Of a stretch of DNA of 64,000 nucleotides, positions 24,220 to 36,734 are shown one piece after another. The notes beneath the pieces were generated by a model that did no database searches, had not been told where the DNA came from, and worked only from the letters and a program-made list of their open reading frames with translations. Location: contig NC_083512.1 of NCBI RefSeq assembly GCF_032362555.1, positions 1,042,001 to 1,106,000 of the forward strand, written 5' to 3'. The position numbers and the translations under genes were made by a program. The stretch comes from Amyelois transitella. Its lineage: Eukaryota > Arthropoda > Insecta > Lepidoptera > Pyralidae. Within the stretch, counting starts at the first letter, position 1, and each line of letters opens with the position of its first letter.

Positions 24220-24740
24220 TGGAATTGTAAAATGTGTGTAGCAAATCAAATAAATGAATTATCTATTTATCTATGTTTTATATTAGAATGTCCACTATCC
24301 TTAAAAATTTACCTTTTTATTAACCACCCCAAATTACAATGTCAGTTTGCTCTAAAGGTTCGACTTGTAGAGAATGCCTTTTGGTATTAAATCCACATGT
24401 TTTACTACATTATTTTAGGTGCAATAAAGATTAAATCAATAAATAAATAAAAAATATTTTGCTCTACGATTATTATGCCAAGAATCTGCGTGGTACGAAC
24501 AGAATATTATATTTTCATTCGCAATTACATTAGGAGGATAGGTAATTTTAGAGCATTCGATAAATTATATATCTAGAAAAGAAAAAAGAGGAAAAATAAT
24601 CTAAATGTGTTCTCCTACGCTCGTTAGGCTTACAAACAGTTTGAACGATTTGTCGTGAGAAAAGTAGAAGTCCAATCGTTTGCAATAATTGGTTTGAAGA
24701 TGATCAAAAATGGGGAGACTTATGATCAGCAGTGGAATAG
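24220..24740. other. No gene recognised
   Basis: AT-rich, no exon seen. Confidence 0.4.
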
Positions 24741-25105
24741 TACATACTTATCCCTTGCGGGGTAGACAGAGCCATCAGTCTTGTAAAGACTGATAGGCCA
24801 CGTTCAGCTATTTGGCTTTAAGATAGAATTGAGACTTAAATAGTGACAAGTTGCTAGCCCATCGCCTAAAAGAAGAATTCCAAGTTTATAAGCCTACCCC
24901 TTAATCGCCTTTTACGACATCCATAGGAGAGAGATGTAGTGGTCCTATTATTTTTTCTATTGGTGCCGGGAACCACACGGCACATACATTCATACATAAT
25001 TATAATCTTTATCCCTTACACACAGAGCATACAGTCTTGAAAATACTGAAAGGCCACGTTTAGCTGTATGGCTTCAATGATGGAATTGAGTTTCAAATAG
25101 TACTT
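24740..25105 (-). repeat. SINE family A copy followed by a partial copy
   Basis: 24740-24983 is nearly complete, and 24986-25105 is the 3' half of a second, diverged copy in the same orientation. Confidence 0.82.
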
Positions 25106-25740
25106 ACATCCCAATAATAATAAATATAAATTTACATAGTAATAATAAATTGTTTGCTATTCAACGTGGCAATGCTGCCAGCCTTCTGGGCACCTTACTT
25201 CAATACTCCGATCTACCGGGACTTGCATTTTTGTAAATAAGTGTAAGTTGTTTTATATTTAGGCTTATTTGCATTTTTATCTTTTAGTTTTCATTGATTA
25301 GTTATATTTAGATTTATTTTAGTTTTATTAAGGTAACTTACAATGTGTTAGAATATTTTTGTATTAGAAAATAAATAGTTTCAAACTTGTTGTTAGCCCA
25401 TCGCCTAAAACAAAAATCTTACAGTTCATCAGTGGAATATTCATAGGTAAAAATAATATCCCCGTTCACCCAATAATCGTGGAAACCCTACAGCTATAAC
25501 TTACAAATTTAACGACAAAGCTAGCCCATTTAACATGAAATATTGTGGCCAGAGACAGTGCTCATAAAAGTTAAGGCTTACCGCGGCGGTTTATTTTCCT
25601 TTCCACTGCCTTCTGACCTTTTAACTTAGGATTTATAATCGTACTAAGTAATACTACTCGTAATAATCTACAAAGTACTGCTGAGTCAACTATAGTAGAC
25701 GAAATATTGGAATTGATATAATTAGTTCTACATTCATTCA
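25106..25740. other. No gene recognised
   Basis: No exon. 25395-25420 is a SINE A scrap (TTAGCCCATCGCCTAAAA). Confidence 0.4.
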
Positions 25741-25744
25741 TGTT

Positions 25745-25975
25745 TTTTAATGTAGATGAATGCACATTGCATTTGTCCACGATTTAGATTTAAGAGAACT
25801 ATATTTGTAAATTGTCGGCCGATGAAAATGCTGCGGTGTAGTTTGTTCCGCCGCTCCTTCTACACATGCGCTTTGGAAGCGGTAGTAGTTATAATTAGAT
25901 TTAAGTGATGTGACGTCGATAAGTGATACCTTGTATCCAATTTTGAAAATAAATCTGTTCTATTCTATTCTATTC
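25745..25975 (+). repeat. Family D repeat
   Basis: ATGTAGATGAATGCACATTGC to AATAAATCTGTTCTATTC. Confidence 0.82.
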
Positions 25976-25976
25976 T

Positions 25977-26165
25977 AGACGAACGTACTGGATCAAATCA
26001 GAGACGTCCTTGCGATAGGTCAGGTCAAGAGTACCCGAATCCGAGGAGTTTGCATGAAAAGTTATTAATAATGTGGACTAAGTGAAAGAATTATGCAAAG
26101 ATCGTGGCAAGTGGGAAGATGTAGTCTCTGCCTACCACTCCGGGAAAGAGGCATAATTTTATTTT
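25977..26165 (+). repeat. LINE family L 3' fragment
   Basis: CTAGACGAACGTACTGGATC to GAGGCATAATTTTATTTT; joined directly to a family D repeat. Confidence 0.8.
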
Positions 26166-26169
26166 ATTT

Positions 26170-26530
26170 TCTTTAATGTAGTTTTTTGTTGCAGTATTAT
26201 ATGTATATGCATTTCTGTAATTATATTGTTTGTATGATAAAGGGTTGACCTAGTTAGTTTGTTAGTTTGATACTAGTGTACTGAACTTAACTAATATTCT
26301 ATAGTCATTTGTATTCCTTTATTTATGGTACGGTAAATTAAGAACGATTATTCCATAATTATTAGCACCCTGTCACTATTTGAATCTCAATAATACTCAT
26401 TATTTGTATCAAATAAGAGGTATTCAGTAGTAGAATTCTATACACTAATATCACTACTACAGAGCGCCCGTGCCATCACCCGCGTAAAATATACTGTCAC
26501 TCGGTTTAGTGGATGAATTTTAAATATATA
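26170..26530. other. No gene recognised
   Basis: Contains a family J scrap at 26475-26530. Confidence 0.4.
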
Positions 26531-26535
26531 TTAAT

Positions 26536-26785
26536 AGGTGTGCCCGCGACTTCGTCCGCGTGGAATAGTTATTTTAGGCATAGGCATTAAAGCCCTGAAG
26601 GATGAATAATTTTCCCCGTTTTTTCACCTTATAGTTCCAGCATGATGTTATATAGCCTAAAGCCTTCCTCGATAAATGGTCTATTGAACGCAAAAAGAGT
26701 TTTTCAATTCGAACCAGTAATTCCAGAGATTAGCGCGTTAAAACAAACAAACAAACGAACTCTTCAGCTTTATAATATTAGTAGA
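26536..26785 (+). repeat. Family C repeat
   Basis: GTGTGCCCGCGACTTCGTCC to TTTATAATATTAGTAGA. Confidence 0.8.
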
Positions 26786-26789
26786 CACA

Positions 26790-27080
26790 AATTAAAATAT
26801 ATATAGATGATAAAATTTATTTTAAGTCTGACACCTTAACCGCCCGACTACCTACGCTCATTTATACGGAGTTACGACAGATTTTAATAAAACCAAAGCA
26901 GATTTATTAATGTTTGCCAACTTGATAAGGCCCCGAGTTAATAACCAGACGTAATTAATCGGCCGTTTACTGTAATAGCTTTAGTTAAGCCGGCAACCTT
27001 CACCAATATTTTAATCGTCGTTTTAATAAGTTATGATTATTATTTGTTGTAATGATTGATTTGAAATTATATGTTGTAAT
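26790..27080. other. Unique sequence, possibly conserved non-coding
   Basis: Contains TAATTAAT and GTTAAGCCGG-type sites around 26950-26995; no coding exon. Confidence 0.22.
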
Positions 27081-27083
27081 GGT

Positions 27084-27288
27084 TGCCGTGTGGTTCCCGG
27101 CGCCAGTACAAAAAATAATAGGACCACTCCATCTCTTTCCCATGGATGTAAGTAAAAGGCATTTAACAGATAGGCTAACAAACTTCTTTTTTTAGACGTT
27201 AGGCTAGAGCCAAACAGCTGAGCGTGGCCTATCAGTCTTTTCAAGACTGTTGGCTCTGTCTACACCGCAAGGGATATAGACGTGATTA
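27084..27288 (+). repeat. SINE family A with internal deletion
   Basis: GCCGTGTGGTTCCCGGCGCC to GATATAGACGTGATTA; the block between the GATGGGCTAGC site and GCCAAACAGC is missing. Confidence 0.85.
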
Positions 27289-27477
27289 TTTAAAAAAAAG
27301 ATTATTTATTACGATACTTCTCCCATTCATATTTGAAACTTAAACTCATAATATACTGGAAAATGCAATGCAATGTAAATGAAACACGATCAAAATCCCT
27401 CGGGACGTCAATGAAAACATGCTGAATAAAATATAGGGTGGGGGGTCGAATGCACATAGACGGACAGGAATAATGTA

Positions 27478-27532
27478 TACAATAATCACGTTTATATCCC
27501 TTGCGGGGTTGACAGAGCTAACAGTCTTGAAT
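27478..27532 (-). repeat. SINE family A, 3' scrap
   Basis: AATCACGTTTATATCCCTTG to ACAGTCTTGAA. Confidence 0.7.
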
Positions 27533-27534
27533 GT

Positions 27535-28700
27535 TGAACATGTACAAATGAGATCTTTTAGTAATTGGCAACTGGAGAGAGGTTATAATCTAGAGTGATT
27601 ATGTTTGTATTTCAATCAAAAATTTAAATCACGGGGTAGACAGAGCTAAATGGCGAAAGACCTCAAAAGGTTCAGACTTAATGACAAAATTAAGATTCAA
27701 TTGTTGTGTTTGTATCTAAAGGATTTATTATAAGTGTAAAATTCAATCCCTTTATTGACTCGGCACAGAATTAAAAGCAGCTGATTGTGGTACTCTCAGA
27801 ATAAAGAGATGTCATCACTGTATTCTGTATGGTACTATTTTTGCTGCCAAACCGGCCTAGGAGCAAAAAATGTGATCGACCTTATTAAATTATCTGGCGG
27901 AAAAATGGAAGCATTAAATTGTTAATTTGAATGCAAACAATGTCTTCATATTCAACATTTCAACATGAAATAGTTTCAGAAAACGTGTTAGCGTAATAAA
28001 AATCTAAGAAATCGTATAAAAGAGAATAGGTATGTGACAAGCTACATTAAACATATACTCACTTTCAATACTGGCCATCAATAAAAAATAAATAGGTACT
28101 TTACACTTCACAACCTCATTTAAAGGCACCAATTAAAATTATTAAAAAAAATGGAACAACTGTCTGATAGTCAGTTGTTTAAACTGGCAACTGTTACTGT
28201 TTTGTTTTTAAAAATGGAATTGCCCGAGTGTGACTACGTCATAAAATTTTCAACAGTCTATTGTGGTGATAATTCTTTTTGTTGTATAAGAATTTATTCT
28301 TACATTTTTCATGTGTGCATAATATAAGTACTTGTAAGATACAATAAATAATGTATTCTTTTTATTACGGAATGCGTGAATTTTCTTGATATTTGACAAC
28401 GGAAAATTTTTCACGACCATGAGATGACAGATTTATATTTGGAATACAATATTCATAATATGTTGCACGTTGCGTTGTTAATGTTGCACATAATGTAATT
28501 TTTATTTTTTTTCAGTAGCTGTTTACGTCGTGCTACAATAAAATTTAATGGTCAGTCACATCACTGAACAGAATGATGTTTTGAAGTCGCACAAATTTGT
28601 CAATGTCAAATTTGCCATTTTTGTTTCATTGTTACGAACACTATTATTAACAGGGGAGCAGAATGTATTTTACGGACAAACCTTCGTATATTTTTCTTAC
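27535..28700. other. No gene recognised apart from a weak short ORF
   Basis: AT-rich, without dense repeats. The only open frame noted is listed separately at 28151-28327. Confidence 0.4.
28151..28327 (+). CDS. Possible short ORF, 58 codons
   Basis: ATG in an insect-like A-rich context (AAAAAAAATGG), 58 codons, TAA at 28325-28327. Starts MEQLSDSQLFKLATVTVLF. It lies in a stretch without recognised repeats. Nothing else supports it: no splice signals or family match were noticed. It may be a chance ORF. Confidence 0.12.
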   Translation: MEQLSDSQLFKLATVTVLFLKMELPECDYVIKFSTVYCGDNSFCCIRIYSYIFHVCII

Positions 28701-28702
28701 AT

Positions 28703-28930
28703 AGAATAGAATACAACAGTTTTATTTTCAAAATTGGATACAATGTATCACTTATTGACGTCACATCACTTTAATTATAACTACACGCACATACATACAA
28801 AGCGCATGTGTAGAAAAAGCGGCGGAACAAACTACACTGCAGCATTTTCACCGGACGTCAATTTACAAATATAGATTATAATATAGATTCTCTTAAATCT
28901 AAATCGTGGACGAATGCACATTGTCTATGT
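28703..28930 (-). repeat. Family D repeat
   Basis: Inverted copy: AGAATAGAATAC at the left, CACTTATTGACGTCACATCA, then AAATCGTGGACGAATGCAC. Confidence 0.8.
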
Positions 28931-29132
28931 ATGTATGTATGTATATTTTCAAAACAAAATTCTGTTCATGTCGCCGTTGGACCAGCTACCATAAACAATT
29001 AGGTTTAAAACAGAGAACCAAGTACTCCATTAATACGCAAATCGGATTCAACCCCTTAATTGGGGTCGCGCGGGACGATATTTAGTCTGTGAAATGATAC
29101 GCTGGCAACACTGGGTCCGATTTATTATTGAC

Positions 29133-29320
29133 TAGCTGTTGCCCGCGACTTCATCCGCTTGAAAATGGAAAAATTTAAATCTCTGTATTGTCCCCTTAAA
29201 AGGGTGAAGAGGGTTTTTAATACCAATTTTGAAGTTTAACGAAGTCAAATTCGTATTAGTAAACCATTCAACAGCATTCAACTCAAAGCAATAATTTTTA
29301 CGGGATGAAAGTATAAACAC
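29133..29320 (+). repeat. Repeat related to family C
   Basis: ACTAGCTGTTGCCCGCGACT; body AAAATTTAAATCTCTGTATT and CCCTTAAAAGGG. A related but diverged stretch lies near 50010-50130 on the other strand. Confidence 0.55.
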
Positions 29321-29444
29321 GTAACAGTCAGACAGAAATTAAAAAAAAAAAATTTTGTCTTCTGTTGGTCATTTATATTTAGATAATCTACTTATATATA
29401 CATATTTGTTGACAATAACTTCAGAGTACAAATCTACTAATCCT

Positions 29445-29848
29445 ACTACTATTATAAAGGCGAAAGTTTGTATGGATGTATGGATGTTTGTTACTCTTTC
29501 ACGCAAAAACTACTGAACCTATTACCATGAAATTTGGTATGTAGGTAGCTGAAGACCCAGAATAACACATAGGCTACTTTTTATCCTAGAGTTCCCGCGG
29601 GATTGATAGGGTTTCCATGCGGACGAAGTCGCGGGCGGCCTCTAGTATTATAAATACGCAAGTTTGTTGGTATGTCAGTATGGATGTTTGTTACTCTTTC
29701 ACGCAAAAACTACTGAACCGATTACGATGAAATTTGGTATGTAGGTAGCTACAGACCCAGAATAACTTATAGGCTACTTTTTATCCCGGAGTTCCCGCGG
29801 GATTGATAGGGTTTCCATGCGGACGAAGTCACGGGCGGCCTCTACTAT
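29445..29848 (+). repeat. Two tandem family F copies
   Basis: Copies of about 198 and 206 bases (29445-29642 and 29643-29848), head to tail; each ends CGGGCGGCCTCTA. Confidence 0.85.
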
Positions 29849-29849
29849 A

Positions 29850-30210
29850 AATATATGAACGGAAAATTTAAATTCGGTTTAAATTAAGAACAGGTAGGTA
29901 CTTACTTACTTACCAAGTTGCACAAACCATTCAACAGTTCGAAATATCTACAGGCAACTTCCGCTCCTCGGAGCCCTATAATTTCTTTTTTTTTTTCTCA
30001 TAACCACACATTATTTGTAAGCGACCAGTATTAAATATAATTAGAGTTGAGCCAAATAACATATCGTAACCTTAATAGTGGGGTTGGGCCTTTAATTTTA
30101 TAGTGAATCAGTCGCGTGAACTGCCTTTGCCGATGCCTTGTTAGATATCAAATTAATGTTGATATTAGGGTTCCTTTAGACTCCCTCAAATGGCCATGTT
30201 TTCATATAGA
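29850..30210. other. No gene recognised
   Basis: Unique-looking, no exon. T run at about 29988. Confidence 0.35.
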
Positions 30211-30220
30211 TAAGTATTAC

Positions 30221-30478
30221 ATACATGCCTACATATGGTCACGTCTATATCCCTTACGGGGTAGACAGAGCCAACAGTTTTGAAAAGACTGAATGGCCAC
30301 GTTTAGCTATTTGGCTTAATGATATAATTGAGATTCAAATAGTGATAGGTTGCTAGCTCGTCGCCTAAAAAGAATCCCAAGTTTGTAAGCCTATCCCTTA
30401 GTCGCCTTTTGCGACATCAATGGGAAAGAGATGGAGTGGTCCTATTATTTTTTGTATTGGTGCCGGGAACCACACGGC
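30221..30478 (-). repeat. SINE family A, full length
   Basis: CATATGGTCACGTC to GCCGGGAACCACACGGC. Confidence 0.9.
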
Positions 30479-30507
30479 ATAAAAATATTATATATAAATA
30501 TTCCCGA

Positions 30508-30665
30508 CTAGCGACCTGCCCCGTCTTCGCACGGGTAACATTTATATATATAAACTATCCTGAGAAAACCATCTTTACAACATTACAAACAGGAACGACA
30601 TCTGTTCACATCTTTCCGAGATTAACACAAACATACAGACAGAGAAAATATGGAGACTTTATAAT
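30508..30665 (+). repeat. LINE-end-like repeat
   Basis: ACTAGCGACCTGCCCCGTC; related to 21583. Confidence 0.6.
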
Positions 30666-30835
30666 ATGTAGTGATAGTGACTATAGTACGTCCGCTGCTC
30701 CCGCGTTGAACGTAGATTCCCGTTCTCGCGGGAATTTTGGGAAATCCTCTGTACGCGCTCATAAACCTACATTTTAAAGGCCCGTTAATCAATTTCCTTC
30801 TTTTACATATTGTATTATTATTTATATAAACAAAC

Positions 30836-31000
30836 TAGCTGTCCCGGCAAACGTTGTTTTGCATTTTGTGGGTATGAAAAATAGATGCTGGCCGATTCTC
30901 AGACCTACTCAATATGCTTACAAAATTTCATGAGAACCGGTCAAGCCGTTTCGGAGGAGCACGTGAACGATCATTGTGACACGAGAATTTTATATAAACA
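30836..31000 (+). repeat. LINE-end-like repeat, another family
   Basis: ACTAGCTGTCCCGGCAAACG through TTCATGAGAACCGGTCAAGC. Confidence 0.65.
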
Positions 31001-31099
31001 AGTCTAAAATGTTCATTAAACTTTTTGTTCAAGTAGATAGCCACTTATGTGACAATATACGTAAGTACATATAAAAAGATTCGGACTATTCCATCTCTT

Positions 31100-31173
31100 T
31101 GGCATGAAAAGATGATACCGAGGAAAGAGATAGAATAGTCCTATTCTTTTTTATATTGGTAGCAGGAACCACA
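31100..31173 (-). repeat. SINE family A, 5' head only
   Basis: AGAATAGTCCTATTC to GGAACCACACGGCA. Confidence 0.65.
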
Positions 31174-31526
31174 CGGCAACATTGTCTTCAGACTTCAAAA
31201 TAAGCCGCCCGAGAGATTTCAATAATTCACCTTATTTATTTTATCAAAAAACACTATTTACGTTACCCGACTCGCACTTAACCGATTTTGATACATCGAT
31301 GCAGTTTGACGGCTATCAATCAGACATGGTAAGCAAGTTATGATTATGATGGGTTACCGTCGGATGACCATTTATGGTAATGCGAAATTATTAGTCAGAA
31401 ATTTGGGAACAGCGATTGATGTTATTATAAATAATTGTATCGAATTTAAATGTCCTTGTAGGTCAGGTAGTTTTAGTTCACTCCTTAAAAATGTTAATAT
31501 AAAAAGCAATGACAAAATTATGAGTT

Positions 31527-31760
31527 ACTAGAGGCCGCCCACGGCTTCGTCCGCGTGGAAACTCAATCATAACGTAACAAACATTCCCGCGGGAACTCTG
31601 GGATAAAAAGTAGCCTATATGTTATTCTGGGTCTTCAGCTACCTACATAATAAATTTCATCGTAATCGGTTCTGTAGTTTTTGCGTGAAAGACTAGCAAA
31701 CATCCATACTAACATCCTGACATACTCACAAACTTTCGCATTTATAATATTAGTAGGATT
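31527..31760 (-). repeat. Family F repeat
   Basis: CTAGAGGCCGCCCACGGCTT to CATTTATAATATTAGTAGGA. Confidence 0.82.
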
Positions 31761-32326
31761 ATGTACAGTGCCTTTTTATATCTAAAAATGCATCACTACC
31801 TACACGCGCGAATTTACGCGCCAACTACAACAGAACACAGGTTTTTCGCAAATCCCACGGGAATTATTGATTTTACCGGAATAAAAAGTACCTTATGTCC
31901 TTCTATAGACTCTAGAATCAAGAATCTAGACTCTAGAATTTGACGATACTCTTTGGGTTAAGGCTACTTCTGACTAGACCACTTGCACGATTATATATAT
32001 ATAAATGTTTACCATCCATCTTCAATATCATTCAAAGGAAAAAATAAAAAAAAAAACATTCTTTTTACAAATTCGTAAGGTTAATCTCACATGACTTGAC
32101 CATACAAAAGAAAACCCAAAAATGCATAGCAACGTAATCCCAAATTGATCATGTAACCGCATTTTGGTGAAACGTGCCGAATATAATGTACTTAGAAAAA
32201 AAAACACAACAATAGTTACGCAAGTTACATTGTTTAAATTTGCAGGAATAAGAGGAAAAGGAAAACCACAAAGGGTGCCAAACAGGGGGTTCGTATTACT
32301 TAACATAATAATCTGCCGAACCACTC

Positions 32327-32530
32327 GAGATTACTGTACTTACAAGTTCACATTGGTCCAGTGGAACAGGCGAGTAGGGCGGCGAGTAGAATTCACATTC
32401 ATAAAAGGACATTCTAAATTTTAAAAAAAAGTGTCGAGATTATTGTAAGTACTTATAAGTTCACATTGGTCCAGTGGAACAGGCGAGTGAATTCACATGT
32501 ATTGAGTGACATTCATTTAAAAAAAAATGG
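32327..32530. repeat. Tandem duplication, unit about 110 bp
   Basis: Two units sharing GTTCACATTGGTCCAGTGGA and ACAGGCGAGT, each ending in an A run. Origin unknown. Confidence 0.7.
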
Positions 32531-34030
32531 TTTAAAATATCTCTAATTTTGATTGTTGTTTATATATAAGAACAATGTTACTTTGTTGAAATTAATTTAA
32601 CCATAGCTAGCCAACAAAAATCGAGACTTAGTGATCGAAAACTGTCATACTAGTCCAATTTGCATAAAATTAAAATACTCAAACCAATAAAATATTTGCT
32701 GAATAAAAAACGTGACACATAAAAACTTACCTGGTCAATTAATTTTTTTTTTCATCACTAATAAATACTGACTAGCTATCAAGTATTTAGTCAACTTGTA
32801 CAATGTAAATACTTAAATGTTATCACCGTTACCTCACAAATACAATGAACAAACATAATAGGATGACAGATGCCGTAATATCAGATTATTATGTGAGCGA
32901 AAATCGAAAAGCCGAAAATCAATGCATTACGACAGGCGTCCAGTTGGAGCTAAGCTATGGATAGCTTTATGAGCAAGCACTAGTTAAAGTGTCAATTGAC
33001 TTAAACCTGAAAATGCTAGCTTACAATTTCTACGAGCGATTCAATTTTATTTATTTATTTATGTACGTCAAGGAAATAATAAGAATAGATCTAAAATAAA
33101 GATAAATTCAGTACAAGGCACTACTTATTTCTAGAGAAATTTCTTCCAGTAGGCCCACGACGAAAAATGTAATAAATGGCATTGGCTTATGTACATAATT
33201 AATAAGATACAAACTAACTGATATTAATAAACCTAAAACATTATTAATAGTCTAAGAATCTTAGGCATATAATTTAATGTTGAACATGTACATAAGTATG
33301 TATGCGTATACTGATTGCATGTAGATTAATTTTAAGTTTTTAAAGACTTAGCTCTGTATTGTATCTACTCACGCAAGAGATATCGACGTGATTATACATT
33401 TAAATGTAAATGTTTCAATACAGTCATATTTATATATAAAAATGAAATTAATTAAGAACAATTTCTCCTTAAAAATATCTACGAATCGTTTACGCTTTCT
33501 TTAAAAACTGAGATATCAAATTGAATATAGCATATCTTTCCACTGCGCACAATCCTTACACTTACTCTATCCCGAATACAGTCCACATCAACTAACAATA
33601 GAATAGAGCGTTCACATAATCTCGTCGTCAGCTCGTCACGCGACACCCTCAATCTGTGACAATGTGACATGTGATCCCTGTCATGACATGACAGAGTCTA
33701 TTTAGCGGACCAATGATGGGCATATAATAGACTTGTAATATTATACTCGTTATAGGTGAGTAAATTGACCAAGTGAGAGAATTCGAAATACGTTACGAGT
33801 ATTAAAATTCGTACCTGAGGCGTTAGTGCTAGTTTTACTCGCTCAAACGCGTCGAGCAAGTAAACGCGAGTTTGTATCGAGATGCATTAGTGCAATCTTG
33901 TTACCACTAGATGGCGCTGATCGAATAAAACTTGATCGAATAAAATTTGATCGAGTAAAACTCGCAACAACCCCTCTGGGTATCAAAGTTCAGTTACTTA
34001 CGGCATTTTTAATGTAAATAATAGTTTTAT
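32531..34030. other. No gene recognised
   Basis: 33040-33300 has LINE-end-like sequence (TTATTTATTTATTTATGTAC, TTTCTTCCAGTAGGCCC). A 15-bp unit (GATCGAATAAAA + 3) is repeated three times near 33918-33963, next to CTAGATGGCGCT. No exon. Confidence 0.4.
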
Positions 34031-34033
34031 GCT

Positions 34034-34292
34034 GTGCCGTGTGGTTCCCGGCACCAGTAGAAGAAGAAAAGGACACACACCATCTCTTTACCATAGATGT
34101 CGTAAAAGGCGACTAAGGGATAGGTTTATACATTTGAGATTCTTCTTTTAGGCAATGGGCTAGCCTGTCACTGTTTGGATCTCAACTCTATCATTAAACC
34201 AAACAGCTGAACGTGGCCTATTAGTCTTTTCAAGACTGTTGGCTCTGTCTACCCCTAAAGGGACACAGACGTGATTTTATTGTATGTGTGTA
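34034..34292 (+). repeat. SINE family A, full length
   Basis: GCCGTGTGGTTCCCGGCACC to GACGTGATTTTATTGTATG. Confidence 0.9.
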
Positions 34293-34294
34293 CA

Positions 34295-35365
34295 TCGTCA
34301 TTATTATATAAATGTGGTACTTATATCGAACAAGTTTCAAATTCCCGAACGCTGACTAGGTACCTATTACCAAAAAATATTTACCTAAAAGCAGGGAAAC
34401 CCAAGTTACATGCTATTCTTAACCGAATTAATAAACGTCGTAATTTCCCTTTATTTACGATCACGAGAAGTAGCCCTATAACAAGTGTTTTGCATGAAAA
34501 ATAACTCCCATATTTCATAGTTAATTGAGTTTCAAAAACAAGAAACCAGCATTTGGAACCGGCATATGAAGCCTTAATATAAAAATTCCCGCAGTTGTAA
34601 TTCTACGAGAAATATTAACATGCTACCGTAATTATACCACAAACGGGCGGATTGTTATAAAAAACGCGTCAATAGAAAAATAAATCAAGCTTTATGAAGT
34701 AGTAGGATTATATCAGATCGTGTGATAAGGAAACGAGCCACCATATTTTACGTACACGATTATTACGACGTCCACATAAACTTAAGTCGTACTACATTCT
34801 GATAAAGTTTATTTTACGTTGCCATTGGTAGCAAAATAAGGTCGGTGTTACACAGTCCGCAATCAAACCGCGATCCGTCATGTTGGCGTCACGGAGCCGT
34901 CAAACGACGTCTATTCAAGCGAGTAATTAGCGGCCGTCACTCCACAATATATGATTCCGTTGACAATACCCGTGTTGTGTATAGGGGGCCTAATCCGATT
35001 TTTTGTTGATTGACAATTCGGATTTGGAGTGCGTATTGAATGTTTGAATTTGGAATGCATTGAGCGAGTTTGAATGATGTGTTACGTTCGAAAGGTATCG
35101 GATTACTAGTTACCAATAAGGACTTAGCATAATTTATATTTGTGGGTAGATTGATAATATTATTTTCATTTATTTGTTTGTTTATAATTGTTATAGTTGT
35201 AAGTATGTTTATAAAAATCAAGGATATTTTGGTGAGTTATCTTGAACCTGGTTTGAAATAAACCGTTTCTGTTAGGTTGATGAAATCTGCACATGTCACA
35301 GGCAATGAAATGTGGTACTAACCATGACCAAAACATGAATTCGGTTCTTCTTTTGTTGTTAATGA
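34295..35365. other. No gene recognised
   Basis: A CG-richer island lies around 34850-34945. No exon supported. Confidence 0.35.
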
Positions 35366-35371
35366 AAGCCC

Positions 35372-35717
35372 GAATTTAGAGCATCCGTGGTCGAATCGGT
35401 AAGGTGCTTGCTTAAAATACGTGATGCGCAGAAAGGCACAGGTTTGAATCCCACCTCAGCTATATACCGTTGACTATTTCCGAATGTTATGTACATTGTG
35501 ACGGTGAGGGAAATGGGATGTCGTAAAAGGCAACTAAGGGATAGGTTTACAAACTTGGGATTCTTTTTTAGGCGGTGGGCTAGCAACCTGTCACTATTTG
35601 AATCTCAATTCTATCATTAAGCCAAATAGCTGAACGTGGCCATTCAGTCTTTTCAAGACTGTTGGCTCTGTCTACCCCACAAGGGTAAAGACGTGACCAT
35701 ATGTATGTATATATATA
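35372..35717 (+). repeat. Chimeric element: family H tRNA-like head joined to SINE A
   Basis: 35372-35514 is family H with A-box-like TGGTCGAATCGG and B-box-like GGTTTGAATCCC. From about 35515 it continues as SINE A (GATGTCGTAAAAGGC) to the TATG tail. Confidence 0.78.
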
Positions 35718-35719
35718 AA

Positions 35720-36090
35720 TTTTCAACTCGACCATAATCGTATCTAGGCTACTCCCTGAGGAACGAATAGTCTGTACGCCACATACATTTTTAAATCCAT
35801 TGTCACATGTAAAATACCACCCTTACGAACCAGATACCCTGATAGCCAATCCGAAATACATTTCCTGCCCTTACAAAATCAAGTAGTCTGATCTCTATCA
35901 ACAATAACACAAAAACTCGGCTTACTGGCAAACACAGCACAATGGCCGGATTTCGGTCATTCATTCGTTTTAATTTGACACCTGTCAGATTTCATTCACT
36001 CAGGAATCACTCGTTTTGGGGTACGGCGGGTTATTTTATTTGTTTTCTCGATTATTTTTTTTAAACAATTGTGACAAATTACGAGTTTAC
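35720..36090. other. No gene recognised
   Basis: No exon or repeat recognised. Confidence 0.35.
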
Positions 36091-36094
36091 ATAC

Positions 36095-36192
36095 ATTCAT
36101 ATATAAATCGCGCCTCTTTCCCGGAGTGGTAGGCAGAGACTACATCTTTCCGCTTGCCATGATCCCTGCATAATTCACTCTTGACCTTTCGT
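36095..36192 (-). repeat. LINE family L 3' fragment
   Basis: CGCGCCTCTTTCCCGGAGTG to ATTCACTCTTGACC, with a deletion. Confidence 0.72.
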
Positions 36193-36237
36193 TAAAAAAA
36201 CACAATTGTGTTTGTTCGTGAATCAAATAATGATTTT

Positions 36238-36345
36238 TAGCTCATCGCCTAAGAATCCCATTTTTATAAGCCTATCCCTTAATCGGCTTTTTCGACATCC
36301 ATGAGAAATATATGAAGTGGTACTATTCTATAATGCCGAAAACCA
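36238..36345 (-). repeat. SINE family A, partial
   Basis: AGCTCATCGCCTAAGAATCC to GAAGTGGTACTATTC. Confidence 0.7.
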
Positions 36346-36349
36346 CATA

Positions 36350-36730
36350 CACAAGGCACCATTTTAATTTCATAATTTTCAATCTACGGAACCACACTAT
36401 TACAACCAACACATAATGTATTTCTTTTTACTAACAGATTAGCCGGTTCGTAAACTAGGGTGCGTATACGCACGGCTTAAACATGTTTTTGTTATTGTTA
36501 TACAATAATGTTTCGGGTTACCTTTAGTGAAACCAGCTGTTGTGTATTGTGTGAAATGTAACAAACCCCTCATTGAAATTATACAATTTTGATGACAGTA
36601 TAAATTGTTTTACAGTTCAATTCCATAAGTTTTGTGAAACTTAATTGAAATTATTGATTGGAGGTAGGTTAGGTAGCAATAGTACCTAAGTCTAACGAGA
36701 GAGCAGTCATACTTTACTTAATTTTTTATT
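36350..36730. other. No gene recognised
   Basis: Nothing recognised. Confidence 0.35.
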
Positions 36731-36734
36731 TTAT

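Noticed and set aside
30409..30777. 122-codon ORF
   Set aside because: Begins in SINE A antisense and continues through another repeat; the other SINE copies give the same N-terminal reading.
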